Assembly: GCA_963729325.1 (NCBI GenBank)
Contig: CAVSNS010000010.1
Location: forward strand, 1 to 64,000
Direction of reading: 5' to 3'
Length of the DNA stretch: 64,000 bases
Origin: JABCYV01 sp963729325
GTDB lineage: Bacteria; Acidobacteriota; Terriglobia; Terriglobales; Acidobacteriaceae
How positions within the stretch are numbered: the first letter of the stretch is position 1; the number at the start of each line of letters is the position of its first letter. This document shows, one piece after another, positions 25,932-36,584 of this stretch. The position numbers were made by a program, and so were the translations under genes. The notes under the pieces are model-generated. The model saw nothing but the letters and a program-made list of their open reading frames with translations, ran no database searches and had not been told where the DNA came from.

Positions 25932-28144
25932 TTGAACCTAATGACCGTCATTCTTGCCTTGCTGGTTGAATGCTTTCTGTTCGCGACCGCGAGTGCGGCG
26001 CAGACGATTCGGATAGATACGACACTGGCTCACGCCACCAACCACTTCGTGCCCAATGAAACGCTGGGTGCAGGTATCGACCGCATTCCGGTGGAAGCTA
26101 TCGACAAAGACCTAGTCGAGCCCAATCTGGCGCGCGCGCTTGAATCCGGTTGGCAGCCTGTGAGTTACCGGCAGAACACTGAACTGGCGGTCGAGGCCTG
26201 GCATTGGAATCCGAAAGGAACATGGAGCGATCCGAGCTGGCAAGGGCTATTTCACAGGGTCCGCGAACTCCAAGTGAGATGATTCGCTACTCCTACGGCT
26301 ATTCGCTGCCGCATCGCGGATTCACGCGCAATGACGGGACCGATAATGCCGGCTTTTCCCGGCTGACCGATGGCGATCCCGCCAGCTATTGGAAGAGTAA
26401 TCCATATCTTACGCAGCACTTCACCGGTGAAAGTGATTCGCTGCATCCGCAATGGATCGTCATTGACCTTGCTCAAATTCAGCTGCTGAACAGTATCCGT
26501 ATTGCTTGGGCGGATCCGTATGCCACTCGCTTTGTGGTTCAGCACTGGACGGGAGAGGATCCCATTAAGAAGCAGACAAGTGGAGTATGGCAAACCTTTC
26601 CGCATGGCGCGGTTACAAACGGGAAAGGAGGATCAGAAACGATTCGTCTCAGTGACGATCCTCTGCCGGTTCGCTTTCTGCGCATTCTGATGACCGAATC
26701 GTCGAATACCTGCGACTCGCACGGATCAGCCGATCCCAGAAACTGCGTGGGCTACGCCATCAGCGAGCTCTATGTGGGTACGACTACGGCAGACGGCGCA
26801 TTCCACGATATTGTCAGGCATACTCGCGACCAGGAGCAGACCACCACTTACTGTTCTTCAGTTGATCCGTGGCATGAGCCTTCTGACCTGGGCACAACTA
26901 AAGATGCGCAAGTGGGATTCGATCTCTTCTTCACCAGTGGAGTTACACGTGGCCTACCAGCCATGGTGCCGGTGGCGCTGCTTTACGACACGCCGGACAA
27001 TGCCGCCGCCGAGATCGCATATTTGAAGAAGCGGAAGTATCCGATCTCTTACGTCGAAATGGGCGAGGAAGCCGATGGGCAATTCATGGTGCCGGAGGAT
27101 TACGCGGCACTCTACGTTCAGTGGGCGGCGGCGCTCCACCGCGTCGATCCCACGTTGAAGCTGGGAGGACCCTCATTCCAGGGCGTAAATAAAGATATTG
27201 AAGTATGGCCAGACGCGAACGGCAAAGTTTCCTGGCTGGGACGTTTTGTCGACTATCTGAAGCAACACGACAAGATGAGCGAACTGGCTTTCTTTTCCTT
27301 CGAGCACTATCCGTATGATCCTTGCAAAATTCCCTGGGGCAGCCTCTATGACGAGCCCGAGCTGGTCAGCCACATCATGCAAGTCTGGCGGGAAGATGGT
27401 ATCCCCGCCAATATTCCGATATTTATCACGGAATCGAATCTTTCTTCGGCGGCTAGTGAGACCTCGTCGGACCTGTTCGCGGGACTCTGGTTGGGTGACT
27501 ATATCGGTTCATTCCTGAACGCCGGCGGAAGCGGGGTTTACTTCTTCCACTATTTGCCCCTGCAAATGGAACACGGCTGTAACGACTCTCCAGGAACCTT
27601 CGGGATGTTTACGCTCGACGGCGACTACCAGATTCAGCAGCCACTTTCGCAGTTCTTCGCCTCACAGCTAATCAATATCGAGTGGGTGCAGCCGGGTGCT
27701 GGAACGCATCAGATGTTTCCGGCAAAGAGTGATATCGACGATGGTGCGGGCCACGCGCTAGTGACGGCCTACGCGCTGAAACGTCCGGATGGGCAGTGGT
27801 CTCTCATGCTGGTGAATCGAGATCAGCAGAACGCGCATCGAGTGCGGATAGCGTTTCAAGGTGAAAGAGGTACAGATCAAACGCACGGCGACATAAACTC
27901 TTTCCTCGGCTCGGTCGATCTCTCTATTTTCGGCAAGGCCCAATATCAATGGCATCCGGCGGCCACGCGCTTTATACCGCATGCCGAACATTCGGGTGAG
28001 AGCGCCGTTGTTGCAAACACCCAAGGCATGGCCGATCCCGACGGTCCAATCGTGCACACGAAGCAAACTGCAGGACAGGACGCTTCATACGATCTGCCGG
28101 CAGCGTCCATTGTCGTAATTCGGGGCAGGATCGGAGCTCAATAA
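25932..28144 (+). CDS. Secreted glycosidase-like protein (clan GH-A type) with discoidin domain, two frame changes
   Basis: The TTG at 25932 has AGGAG six bases upstream; an ATG at 25941 is the alternative. A signal peptide (LVECFLFATASAAQ) is followed by a barrel-start region (NETLGAGIDRIPVEAID), an F5/8 type C (discoidin) sugar-binding domain (RLTDGDPASYWKSNPYLT, PQWIVIDLAQIQLLNSIRI), then the catalytic barrel (YVEMGEEADGQFMVPEDYA with a candidate acid/base Glu, and IFITESNLSSAASETSSD with a candidate nucleophile Glu) and a beta-sandwich tail. The early part is in another frame; dropping one base near 26248 and one near 26265 restores QGYFTGSA and TPSEMIRYSYGY, giving 736 residues. The substrate is unknown. 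It overlaps the opposing TonB receptor gene by seven bases. Confidence 0.75.
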
Positions 28145-30436
28145 CCAGGTGTGGCGGATCGTCCGAACCTGTAGCTGAGAGTAACGCCGGCGTATGAAGG
28201 CATGCGGACCCCCACAATCGCCGATATGTTGGAAGGGAAGAAAGTTTCCGTGGTCTGGCCAGCGTAGCCCCTGGCAATAAGAAAATTCACGCCGGCATCC
28301 ATGCGGCCATTCAGAAGAGGCCTAACCATCGCGCCTCGAAACTCCTTCACCGGAACGCCGACGCAGGCATTGATCGGCGCACATCCAGTGCCCAGCGGCT
28401 TCGCACCCACGTATTCGAATTCCCCGCGCGCTTGCAGATGGAACGGAAGCTTCTGAATTGATCCCAAGAGATCGAAAAGCGTCCGGGGAGCTTCTGGAGT
28501 CGGTTCTCCCGAGTAGAGGTCACGAGCATCGGCTTTAGAAAACGTTGCCAGTATCGAGCCGAACTGAAAGTTGTGACGTACTGCGATGGTGAGGAATCGA
28601 AGGCGGCTTGGCCCTTCATCAAATTGCAGGCCAGTATCTGGGTCGACCTTCGCGAGGGTCTGGCTCTGGGTAACGTGTCCAAGAGTGATCCTTAGCTCTG
28701 TTTTGTGGATGGTCTTGCTGGCGACGAGTTGATAGGAATGCGCCGTGCTTATTGGGGTGCCGACCGTTGTTCCGGTACCGATCCGAGGGTCGTTGGTAAA
28801 GAAGGATTGACCAAAACTGAGAGAAATGAGAGGAGCGAACCAGGAGTCTTTGGGAAGAAAAGAAACAGTAGCCTTGGGCGAGTTCACACCCACCCATCTT
28901 TGAAAAGAATTCTGGGAATTGAGAAGATCATCGTTGTTGAAATTGATTTCATCGCGACGCCAGCCCAGGTAATAGTGGACGTAATGGCCTAGAGCTCCTT
29001 CCGCAGCAACGTAGGGACTGACCGGGGTTATGGTTAAGTTGTTCGAAGCAACCGAAGTAAAAGGTCCGTAGTAGTTCGGCCTACTGGGATCAAAGAATCC
29101 GTAGTGGTCAAGATCATCGCGTCGGGGCGCATCCCTCTGATAGTCAAATCCGCCGAGCAGTGAGAAGTACTCAGCGAGATTATTCACGTAGTTCACGCTG
29201 CCACCAGTCACCGTGCGGAATTCACTCTGGCGGATGAGGCCCTGTCCGAAATCGGAAAGCAAAGCGAGATTGTAGGTACGAAAGAAACCGGAGAGCTGCA
29301 GTTGCTGGCTTCCGCTAAGCTTCCAGACGTCGTTTGCGGCTAGCAAGCGCGGTATGTGTCTGATCTTTTTGCCGGGGATCGATGGTGTCGCCGAAATTTG
29401 GAAACCTGACATTCACAGCGCTGGACGAGAGTGGAACCAGCCCAGGTATGTAGGAAGAGCCATAATACCCGATGCCAAACAGAGTGAGTCGATGCTGATC
29501 CCAATGGAACATTCGCTGGCCGTTGAACTTGTATTGCTGCCGATGTTCCAGGCGGTCGAGGAATCCATTTCCATATGACGCCGAGAAGGCCATCCACCAG
29601 TCAGGCGTTGGGCTCAGCCCGGCGGCGACGTCGATGTCCCTGTAGTCTCCGGTGAGAGTGACGAACGGATCGAGACGGGAGCGAAGGCCATAGGTCGCGG
29701 CCAGATTGACTGAATGATTTCCCTTACGAGCGTTATAGGCTCCGCCGTCAACCTGAGCGCTCTCAATAATTTCAGGAATCAAGATATTCGGATCGGCGTA
29801 GCCATTGCCGTGAGCGTTGGCGGAGAGATTATTCGGCACGAGATAAGTGCCGACCGCAATGTACTGGGCGATGGGCTCGCCGTGATCTCCAGCTACGCCT
29901 GGAGCAAAATATTGTGGCGCTTTGATCCCGCCGGATGCCGTTTCGGTCGGGTATCCGGGAATCGAAACCGGCGCGCCGGGTCGGCCGGGGTTGGCATCAA
30001 GCAGGTCCTGACGGACAAAGACTCTTTCTCCAGGATCGGGCGAGAACACGTCTGACTCATTCACGTCGGCAGTCACGGTAACGCTCTCAATACGGGATGC
30101 GAGTTGGGTTACGGCAATCTCGATGTCCGGAGTCTTGCCGGGATGAACGGTAATCGAACGGTCGACCGCACGAAATCCAGTGGCTTCCACCTTGAGATCA
30201 AACTGCCCGGCTGAAACCACTTTCAGTTCGAATAGTCCGTCCGGGCCGGAAGAGGTTTGACCAACAACCTGGTCGTGACTGACAAGCTGCACCGACGCAT
30301 TTGGCAAGACGTTACCCTGAGGGTCGATGACACGACCTCTCACTATGTCCTGCTGGGAAAGTAGCGGAATTGGCAGCAGAAGAAACAGCAATAGGCAGAG
30401 TCGTGGAATTCTCACCGGACTAACATTACGTTTCAT
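28138..30436 (-). CDS. TonB-dependent receptor (cluster with DUF4331 and TPR genes), one frameshift
   Basis: The N-terminal part (29315-30436) has a signal peptide (RLCLLLFLLLPIPLLSQQ), a carboxypeptidase-regulatory-like Ig domain (VRGRVIDPQGNVLPNASVQL), then plug-like sequence (DLLDANPGRPGAPVSIPG). The C-terminal part (28138-29412) is beta-barrel. One extra base near 29345 (GCTAGCC) splits them; without it the protein is 765 residues and reads through LASRKRR-free LAANDVWKLSGSQQLQLS. The barrel does not end in the usual aromatic residue (it ends PGY). It is the last gene of a DUF4331-TPR-receptor operon, which suggests uptake of a substrate handled by those partners. Confidence 0.8.
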
Positions 30437-30457
30437 CGGCTGGTGCGTTTCCGTCGT

Positions 30458-31741
30458 CTAGCGCTTTGGCTGCAGTTGCGTGAGACTCGTCAAGATAACC
30501 CGCGCCCGGTCCGACCCGGGAGCATTGAGCGACGCGGACTCCTGCAGGTAGCGATGAGCGGCACCTCGATCGCCGAGTTGCAAAGCAATTTCGCCGGCAT
30601 GGCGCAGCATCTTCGCATCTCTGATGCCCACGCTTAATGCAGCCTCGATCTGCTTGCGTGCTTCGGCATTCCGTCCGTTTACGTGTAGTGCCCAGGCGTA
30701 GGCGTCCAGGGTGTACACATCGTGGCGGCGGGCAAATTCCTGCCTGGCGATGTCCAGCGCTTTAGCTGGTTGATGAGCGTGATCAGCGTAGTAGAAGATC
30801 AGTTCGCGGTTGGAGTTGTCTGCCCTGACAGACTCCTGCAGAGACTTGGTTTCAAACTCCCCAAAAGCTTTCTTGGCTTCATCCCTGCGCCCAACTAGCT
30901 CGAGTGCTTCCGCCAAGTCGTAGAGATTTTCGGCATGAGGCGCGGCTTGATAGCGCTGTTGTAGAAGAGCGACAGCCTCGCTGTAGCGGTCTTGCGAGAT
31001 CCGGACTTTGGCTAGATTTCCCAAGGCATAGTGATAACCCGGAAACTTTGCCAGCGCTTCCTGCAGCATGGACTCGGCCGCCGCCGTTTTGCCGGAGACT
31101 AGCTGAAGGTGGCCCATCTGAGTAAGGATCCACGCGCGATCTTCAACCTCAGTGGGCGGAGTGGACTGGTAGGCCATGCCCATCAATTCGAGCGCTCCGT
31201 CAACATCGCCAAACAGCTCGCGCAGATAGGCGGCCCGAGTGATGCCGGGAAGGTTGCCGGGACGAAGATCAAGCATCCACTGAGCTGCCTTCTCCGCTTC
31301 ATCATAGTTGCCGAGTTCCGCATTGGCGTCGGTCAGGAAGCCATAGACCAACACATCGTCTGGCACTCTCTTGTTGAGAGCTGTGGCGGCATCGCGAGCG
31401 GCCGCAAATTCATGGCGGCCAAGCAGCAGCCAGACGCGAATCTTTTCGCCATCCAGATTCTGCGGCGCCAGTTCGAAAGATTTCTTGAGTGCATCTTCGG
31501 CCTGAGCATAGAAGTTGACGTCAGATGTTTCCCGCGCCCGCCGCGACAGCGCCATGGCCAGCAGGTTATAGCCAGCGTACTGGGCTGGCTTCTTATCGAT
31601 CGCCTTTCGGGCTTCGGCAATGCTGCGCTCCGCCGGAGAGAGCACTGGCGTTTGCGGCCGTATTGTGTCCTGAGCTGCAGCCCAGATGGCAACCATCGTC
31701 AAGATGAGAACGGACATTTTTTTGGCGACCATGCTTTTCAT
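30458..31741 (-). CDS. Secreted tetratricopeptide-repeat protein
   Basis: ATG 31741 is preferred because GAGG precedes it by a few bases; the frame is open back to 31801. The 427-residue protein has a signal peptide (MSVLILTMVAIWAAAQ) and many TPR units (AGYNLLAMALSRRARETSD, NFYAQAEDALKKSFELAP, AWILTQMGHLQLVSGKTAAA, YHYALGNLAKVRISQDRYS, AYAWALHVNGRNAEARKQI). It lies between the DUF4331 gene and the TonB receptor gene and begins 72 bases after the former ends. It is probably a periplasmic scaffold for the other two products; the repeats themselves give no substrate. Confidence 0.85.
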   Translation of the reverse strand: MKSMVAKKMSVLILTMVAIWAAAQDTIRPQTPVLSPAERSIAEARKAIDKKPAQYAGYNLLAMALSRRARETSDVNFYAQAEDALKKSFELAPQNLDGEKIRVWLLLGRHEFAAARDAATALNKRVPDDVLVYGFLTDANAELGNYDEAEKAAQWMLDLRPGNLPGITRAAYLRELFGDVDGALELMGMAYQSTPPTEVEDRAWILTQMGHLQLVSGKTAAAESMLQEALAKFPGYHYALGNLAKVRISQDRYSEAVALLQQRYQAAPHAENLYDLAEALELVGRRDEAKKAFGEFETKSLQESVRADNSNRELIFYYADHAHQPAKALDIARQEFARRHDVYTLDAYAWALHVNGRNAEARKQIEAALSVGIRDAKMLRHAGEIALQLGDRGAAHRYLQESASLNAPGSDRARVILTSLTQLQPKR

Positions 31742-31812
31742 GACATTCCTCGCGTTCATTGAGAGAGAAAATCGCGGCCGCCACCAGAAGACAGCGGCCA
31801 CGAGAGTTGAAG

Positions 31813-33304
31813 TTACTTAACCGGGCAGATGCCGGAGGGTTGTCCGGTACATCCGGCCTGACCGGGCCCAATGTGATGGCTGTTGCGTCCGCTGTTGGCG
31901 GGCATCACGTAGGGGAAGGAGTTGTTCAGGCCTTCAGGATTCGTGTTGACCCCATCCCCGATGCGAGTGCCAAACTTCACCGGATCCACCAGGATGCCGG
32001 CCACTGCGCGTGAGGAAATATCCACGACGTCATCGATTGGCCTGCGTCCGTTGGGGTATCCAGCAAGGTCACCAGCCAGGAAGCCGAGCCGTTTTTGCTT
32101 TCCGACCGGCGTCGGTGGAATGCCGGTATTCAATCGCATCAGGTCAGCTACCGGGCCAGCATCTCCCGGGCCGCATCCCGGACAGATTGGCGGCATATAT
32201 TGTCCGAGGATCAGCAAATCCGTGCGTGGCGGTGAAGCCACAGGAATGCCGATTGAACTGAAAACAGTCGCCAAGACTGGATTCAGGAAGAAGTTAGCGA
32301 ACTGCGCGTCGTTCTTGGGATCGTCCATGCTGAAACGATCTTTGAAGCCGGTGCCGATGATCAGTTCGTTGATCAGCGAATTCCCTTCGCGCTGAACCTG
32401 CCGGAACGGGCCTGAGTTTTGGTCTCGGAAGGGAGAGCGACGGATCGTAACCCTGGGACGCGAGGTGGTGCCGTAGGTCCCAATGACCGCCTCTTTTTCT
32501 CCTGGGCCATGGATCCTGCCGTCCACCGTGAGCATGGTGATGGGGACTTCCAGCACTATGGAGTTGACGTTAAATCCCGCTACGGCATCGGGCGCATAGT
32601 TGTGAGTATCGTCGGCATCCTCTGCGGCAGGCAGAACGCCGCCAACTCCCATGCGGAAGTTCAGAGAATCGAAGGCCGCGCCCAAGTCAATGAAGAAGGG
32701 ATCGTCTACTGTTCCCGCGAAAACGCGTACGTCATTACCCAGGTGATAGATTCCCTGGTTGAACAAGCGCTCGGTAGTTGGGCATGGTCCGCGGACCAAC
32801 GTTCGAGGGAACCGCAAACAACGTCTTTCCTTCGGTCAAGTCCGTGGAAACCCCACCCTTGAGCATGGTCACGGTATAGGTTTGGCGCTCACTCAGGCCA
32901 ACAGAACCAGGACCATCGAGGGAAGTGATCGGTGGGATGCCAGCGATACCCCCTACGAAGCCCGTGAACAAGTTCCGCTGGCGGATTTCGCTGGTAAAAC
33001 GGAACTGAAAGGTAACGTCTTCCACGCCGTCCTGGTTGTTGTCGATTTTCATCTCGTACAGCACGTTAGGATCGAAAGGGAAATAGTTGGGACCGTTCGA
33101 AGGCTCGAGAAACGGGTCGACGTTCAGGATCATCGTGACCCGGTCGGGATGATCGAAGCTGACAAAGGCGTACCAGTCGGTGATGTCCGCGGTACGGTCG
33201 AGTGCTGTGATTGGCGCTTCGCGATGGCTCGACGCAAACAGGCTGGCAGGGACCAGCACGCACAGCGCCAGGATGAAGGCCGCTGTTATCTTGATCTTAT
33301 TCAT
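31813..33304 (-). CDS. DUF4331 secreted protein, one frameshift
   Basis: This protein belongs to the DUF4331 family of unknown function. The signal peptide (MNKIKITAAFILALCVLVPA) is followed by the family hallmark SSHREAPITALDRTADITDW. Further landmarks are FVSFDHPDRVTMILNVDPF, YEMKIDNNQDGVEDVTFQF and DPFFIDLGAAFDSLNFRMG. The frame changes at about 32762, where one extra base breaks NYERLFNQGIYHLGNDVRVF; corrected, it is 496 residues. DUF4331 genes beside TPR and TonB-receptor genes recur in acidobacteria, which implies a shared outer-membrane or periplasmic process. It is the first gene of that operon. Confidence 0.85.
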
Positions 33305-33488
33305 GGATGTTGCCTCTGGGAGTGAAGATGGACGTCGCTCCAGGTGAGTAGTGCTGCCGGGTTGGCGCCACTCCCCGGCAGTTACCTCTGATGACGTCTA
33401 CTTTCCCTAGTACGCAGGGCGCGGCGGATTGGATTGGCTTTGTCAGCCGCGTTGTTCAGCACTCACGCCAGATGGACGCCACAGCCAC

Positions 33489-34391
33489 CTATCGGCGACC
33501 AAAAGCTCGAGAGTGGAATTCCAAGGTCTCGCCGAGATGGGTCAGAAAATAATTGATGCTGTGGTCGCCCGGGTAGAGGTGATATTCATGAGGAATACCT
33601 TCGGTCTGAAGTTGCTGATGCAACGCCACAGCGCCTTTCTCGAAGCCGAAGTCATCTTCCTGGCCGCAGTTAAAGTAGATAGCGAGTTTCCGGAGGCCGG
33701 CTTGGTTTTTCCTGGCCAGATCGAAAGGACTATTCTCTTTCCAGTGTGGCGCCACGATCGGCTGGCCAAAGATAGGACCCAGCAGGCTACCTAGAGATGT
33801 CCCGGCACGCTCAGCAACACTGAGGTTTTCGGGTGACTCCGTTATCAGCGCAGCGCTTTGCGCGCTCACCGAAGAAAACAACTCCGGATGTGCGAAGGCG
33901 AAACGAAGCGCGCCGTAGCCTCCCATGGAAATCCCGGTAATGGCTCGGGTTGCGCGCTTAGAGCGGATTCTGTATTTCTTCTCGATGTAGGGCATGAATT
34001 CGCCGATGAAGAAATCGCTGTAGCGTACGGAGCCATCGGCCGAGTTAATGAAGAAGCTGCGTCTTCCATCCGGTACGACGATGAGAAAGTCGGCAATCTT
34101 GCTCTGCTGGCGCAGATCTTCGATCAGGTTCCAGCCGCCGCTATTGAATAAGGTCTGCTCATTCTCTCCGAGGCCATGCAAGAAATAGAGCACTGAGTAG
34201 CTCCGCAGCGCGTGTTGCGAGTCATTCGAGTCGTAACCTGGCGGCAGTTCCACGCAGTAGTGCACAGCTTGTTTCAGGATGCGGCTGTTTAGCGCGTTGC
34301 AATCGATCCGGCCGCGCACTTGCGCCGATAGAGGGACTGTCCAAGTAAGAAAAACCAGGAAAAGAGAAAGGGACAGAGGACACCGGCGCAT
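33489..34391 (-). CDS. Secreted alpha/beta-hydrolase esterase (EstA/esterase D type)
   Basis: This 300-residue product has a signal peptide (LSLSLFLVFLTWTVPLSAQ). It shows the putative-esterase fold: YSVLYFLHGLGENEQTLFN (oxyanion region), IVVPDGRRSFFINSADG, the nucleophile elbow GISMGGYGALRFAFAHPE with the catalytic Ser, and a C-terminal YPGDHSINYFLTHLGETLEF with the likely catalytic His. It is similar to tributyrin esterases and S-formylglutathione hydrolase relatives, but export argues against the latter. It follows the MacB-like permease by nine bases and may be co-transcribed with the ABC genes. Confidence 0.85.
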   Translation of the reverse strand: MRRCPLSLSLFLVFLTWTVPLSAQVRGRIDCNALNSRILKQAVHYCVELPPGYDSNDSQHALRSYSVLYFLHGLGENEQTLFNSGGWNLIEDLRQQSKIADFLIVVPDGRRSFFINSADGSVRYSDFFIGEFMPYIEKKYRIRSKRATRAITGISMGGYGALRFAFAHPELFSSVSAQSAALITESPENLSVAERAGTSLGSLLGPIFGQPIVAPHWKENSPFDLARKNQAGLRKLAIYFNCGQEDDFGFEKGAVALHQQLQTEGIPHEYHLYPGDHSINYFLTHLGETLEFHSRAFGRR

Positions 34392-34400
34392 GAATTCAGT

Positions 34401-35819
34401 CTACTCGTAGCGTAACGCTTGCACCGGATCGAGGCGCGCAGCACGGGCTGCTGGATATAGACCGGAAAGGAGACTGACGATGAAGGCAAAGGCAACGGCC
34501 GCAGCCACCAGCCACCATGGTACGGACCAGAAGTTTTCTGGCGGTAGAGCCTGACGTTTGAGATAGACGTTGGTTCCAAGGTTGATCGCATGCCCGATTG
34601 CCCAGCCCAACGCCACCCCTACAATACCGCCGAGCACGCCCATGGCTCCGGCTTCGGCAAAGAAAAGCTTTTTGACGTCTCCATCACTGGCGCCGATGGC
34701 CTTCATAATCCCGATTTCGCGGCGGCGTTCCAGAATAGCCATGACCAGCGTATTCACAATGCCGATCGAAGCCACTGCCAGCGCTAGACTGCCGAAGATC
34801 CCCAGAAAAAGATCCAGCACCGCAAAAAATTGCCGCAGGCTGCGGGTGGCGTCCAGAATCGAGAAGGTATTGAATCCCATCTTCTTGACCGCATCTTCAA
34901 CCGACAGTACTTGTTTGGGATTCTTCACTCGCACGCTTAACGACGAATAGATGGGCTGATTGCCGAAGGAGCGCATGCTGTCGCGCAAATCCGTGGGCTG
35001 CATAACATGCAAGTTCTGCGCCAGCTTAAGAGGCAGAAAAACCCGCGCCCGGGCCGCTCCATGCATGCTATCGGGATCAAGGTCGCAGATGCCGACGATT
35101 TTGAGTTTCTGCTCCCGGGAGACTACTGAATACGCGTTGTCTTCCGGGTTTGCGATTTCCTCCAGATCTGACGGACTTTCAATGTCGGAAATCGTGGGAA
35201 GTGACCCGATGGACGCAACTCGTTCGGCGTAACGCATGATCAGGTCTTTGCCAAGCAATGGTTTCGCTAGCTCGGAGACGTGGACCTCCTCAGCACCCGG
35301 TTTGGCTGTTTTGCCCAACAACTCCGCTGCGAAAGATTTCTGCAGAATCGCTTCAGCCGCTGTTTCCGAGGAGAAGAAGCTACCCTGCATATTTTCGAAG
35401 GCGTCGTTGATCTTGGCGGAGGCAGGCAGTCCGGCCACAGTCGCCATTTGTGGCTTGTCTTGATACCGAAGCTCAGTGAAGAACCGAATGTCAGGATAGG
35501 CTTCCACAACATTAGGAAGGTGCTCAATTTCTCCGCGCGCCGATTCATCCAAGACTCTGCTCTCGGCGGCGGATGTAGCAGTTCGTTCGTTGTCGTGACC
35601 GAAACCACGGAAATCTCGCCGTGAAGTGACCACCACGGTATCGAAGAGTCCCGATCGAACCAGCCTCCGGCTGGCCAACTGTTGCAGGCCGATACCTAGC
35701 GAAAGCATCGCTACCAGCGATGCCACTCCCACCGAGATACCCACCGTGGTCAGCGAATTTCGCAGCAAAGATTCCCGCAGATTGCGGAAGGCGAGCTCGG
35801 AGAGATCGTAGGCTTTCAT
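34401..35819 (-). CDS. MacB/LolC-like ABC transporter permease
   Basis: The 472-residue protein has an N-terminal helix (LTTVGISVGVASLVAMLSLG), a large periplasmic domain (about residues 45-320) and three C-terminal helices (LDLFLGIFGSLALAVASIGI, AMGVLGGIVGVALGWAIGH, LVAAAVAFAFIVSLLSGLYP), ending in LDPVQALRYE. The signature RRREIGIMKAIGASDGDV lies between the first two C-terminal helices. Its start overlaps the ATPase gene stop by four bases, so it is the permease of that ATPase. Function in lipoprotein release, peptide or drug export, or envelope signalling cannot be separated from sequence. Confidence 0.9.
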   Translation of the reverse strand: MKAYDLSELAFRNLRESLLRNSLTTVGISVGVASLVAMLSLGIGLQQLASRRLVRSGLFDTVVVTSRRDFRGFGHDNERTATSAAESRVLDESARGEIEHLPNVVEAYPDIRFFTELRYQDKPQMATVAGLPASAKINDAFENMQGSFFSSETAAEAILQKSFAAELLGKTAKPGAEEVHVSELAKPLLGKDLIMRYAERVASIGSLPTISDIESPSDLEEIANPEDNAYSVVSREQKLKIVGICDLDPDSMHGAARARVFLPLKLAQNLHVMQPTDLRDSMRSFGNQPIYSSLSVRVKNPKQVLSVEDAVKKMGFNTFSILDATRSLRQFFAVLDLFLGIFGSLALAVASIGIVNTLVMAILERRREIGIMKAIGASDGDVKKLFFAEAGAMGVLGGIVGVALGWAIGHAINLGTNVYLKRQALPPENFWSVPWWLVAAAVAFAFIVSLLSGLYPAARAARLDPVQALRYE

Positions 35820-36577
35820 ACATGTTCCCCAGGCGTCGCGACTGCGGTTGCGCTTGGATTAGCGTGGTCACCGATCAATTTGCCATCGGCCAGGAAGAGC
35901 ATTCGTTGGGCGTATCGCTCCGCTAGAGCGCGCTCGTGCGTGACCATTACAATAGTCATGCCGAGCGATTGGTTGAACTCGCGGATGAAGTCCATGATCT
36001 CAGTACCGGTGCGGCTGTCCAGATTGCCCGTAGGTTCGTCGGCCAAGAGCAGTTTGGGGCGGTTGATGAGAGCGCGGGCGAGCGCAGCCCGCTGCTGTTC
36101 TCCACCCGAGAGTTCGCTCGGACGGTGAGTCATTCGTGCACTCAAACCGACGCGATCCAATGCTTCGCGCACAAACTGTGGACGCTGACTGCGATCAACC
36201 TCCGCAAACCTCATAGGCAGTTCCACGTTCTCGGCCAGGGTCATACTGGAAACCAGATTGAAGGATTGGAAAACCATGCCGACCGTGCGCAGACGATACT
36301 TAGCCAATTCTGGACGTGAGAGCTGAGCCAGATTCTTTTCCTCAACAATGACGGTTCCCGAGCTCGGGTGATCGAGCCCAGCGATGAGGTTTAGGAGGGA
36401 AGACTTGCCGGAGCCAGAACTGCCGAGCAGCGCAACGAACTCTCCGGCGCGCACCTGCAGCGAGACCCCGTCCACGGCGCGTATAAGAGTTTGCCCCATC
36501 TGGTAGTGACGACAGAGTGAGTCCGTGCGTACGGCGCACGCGTTATTTGCTTGGGATGGTTCGGGCCCTGGGGTCAT
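35816..36577 (-). CDS. ABC transporter ATP-binding protein (LolD/MacB-type)
   Basis: This 253-residue ATPase has Walker A GSSGSGKSSLLNLIAG, Q-loop VFQSFNLVSSMTLAENVELP, signature LSGGEQQRAALARALINRP, Walker B LLLADEPTGNLDS and H-loop MTIVMVTHERALAERYAQ. The sequence is of the LolD/MacB class that energises FtsX-fold permeases. It starts nine bases after the corrected end of the MsbA-like gene and overlaps the permease gene by four bases. Confidence 0.93.
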   Translation of the reverse strand: MTPGPEPSQANNACAVRTDSLCRHYQMGQTLIRAVDGVSLQVRAGEFVALLGSSGSGKSSLLNLIAGLDHPSSGTVIVEEKNLAQLSRPELAKYRLRTVGMVFQSFNLVSSMTLAENVELPMRFAEVDRSQRPQFVREALDRVGLSARMTHRPSELSGGEQQRAALARALINRPKLLLADEPTGNLDSRTGTEIMDFIREFNQSLGMTIVMVTHERALAERYAQRMLFLADGKLIGDHANPSATAVATPGEHV

Positions 36578-36584
36578 GGAACGC

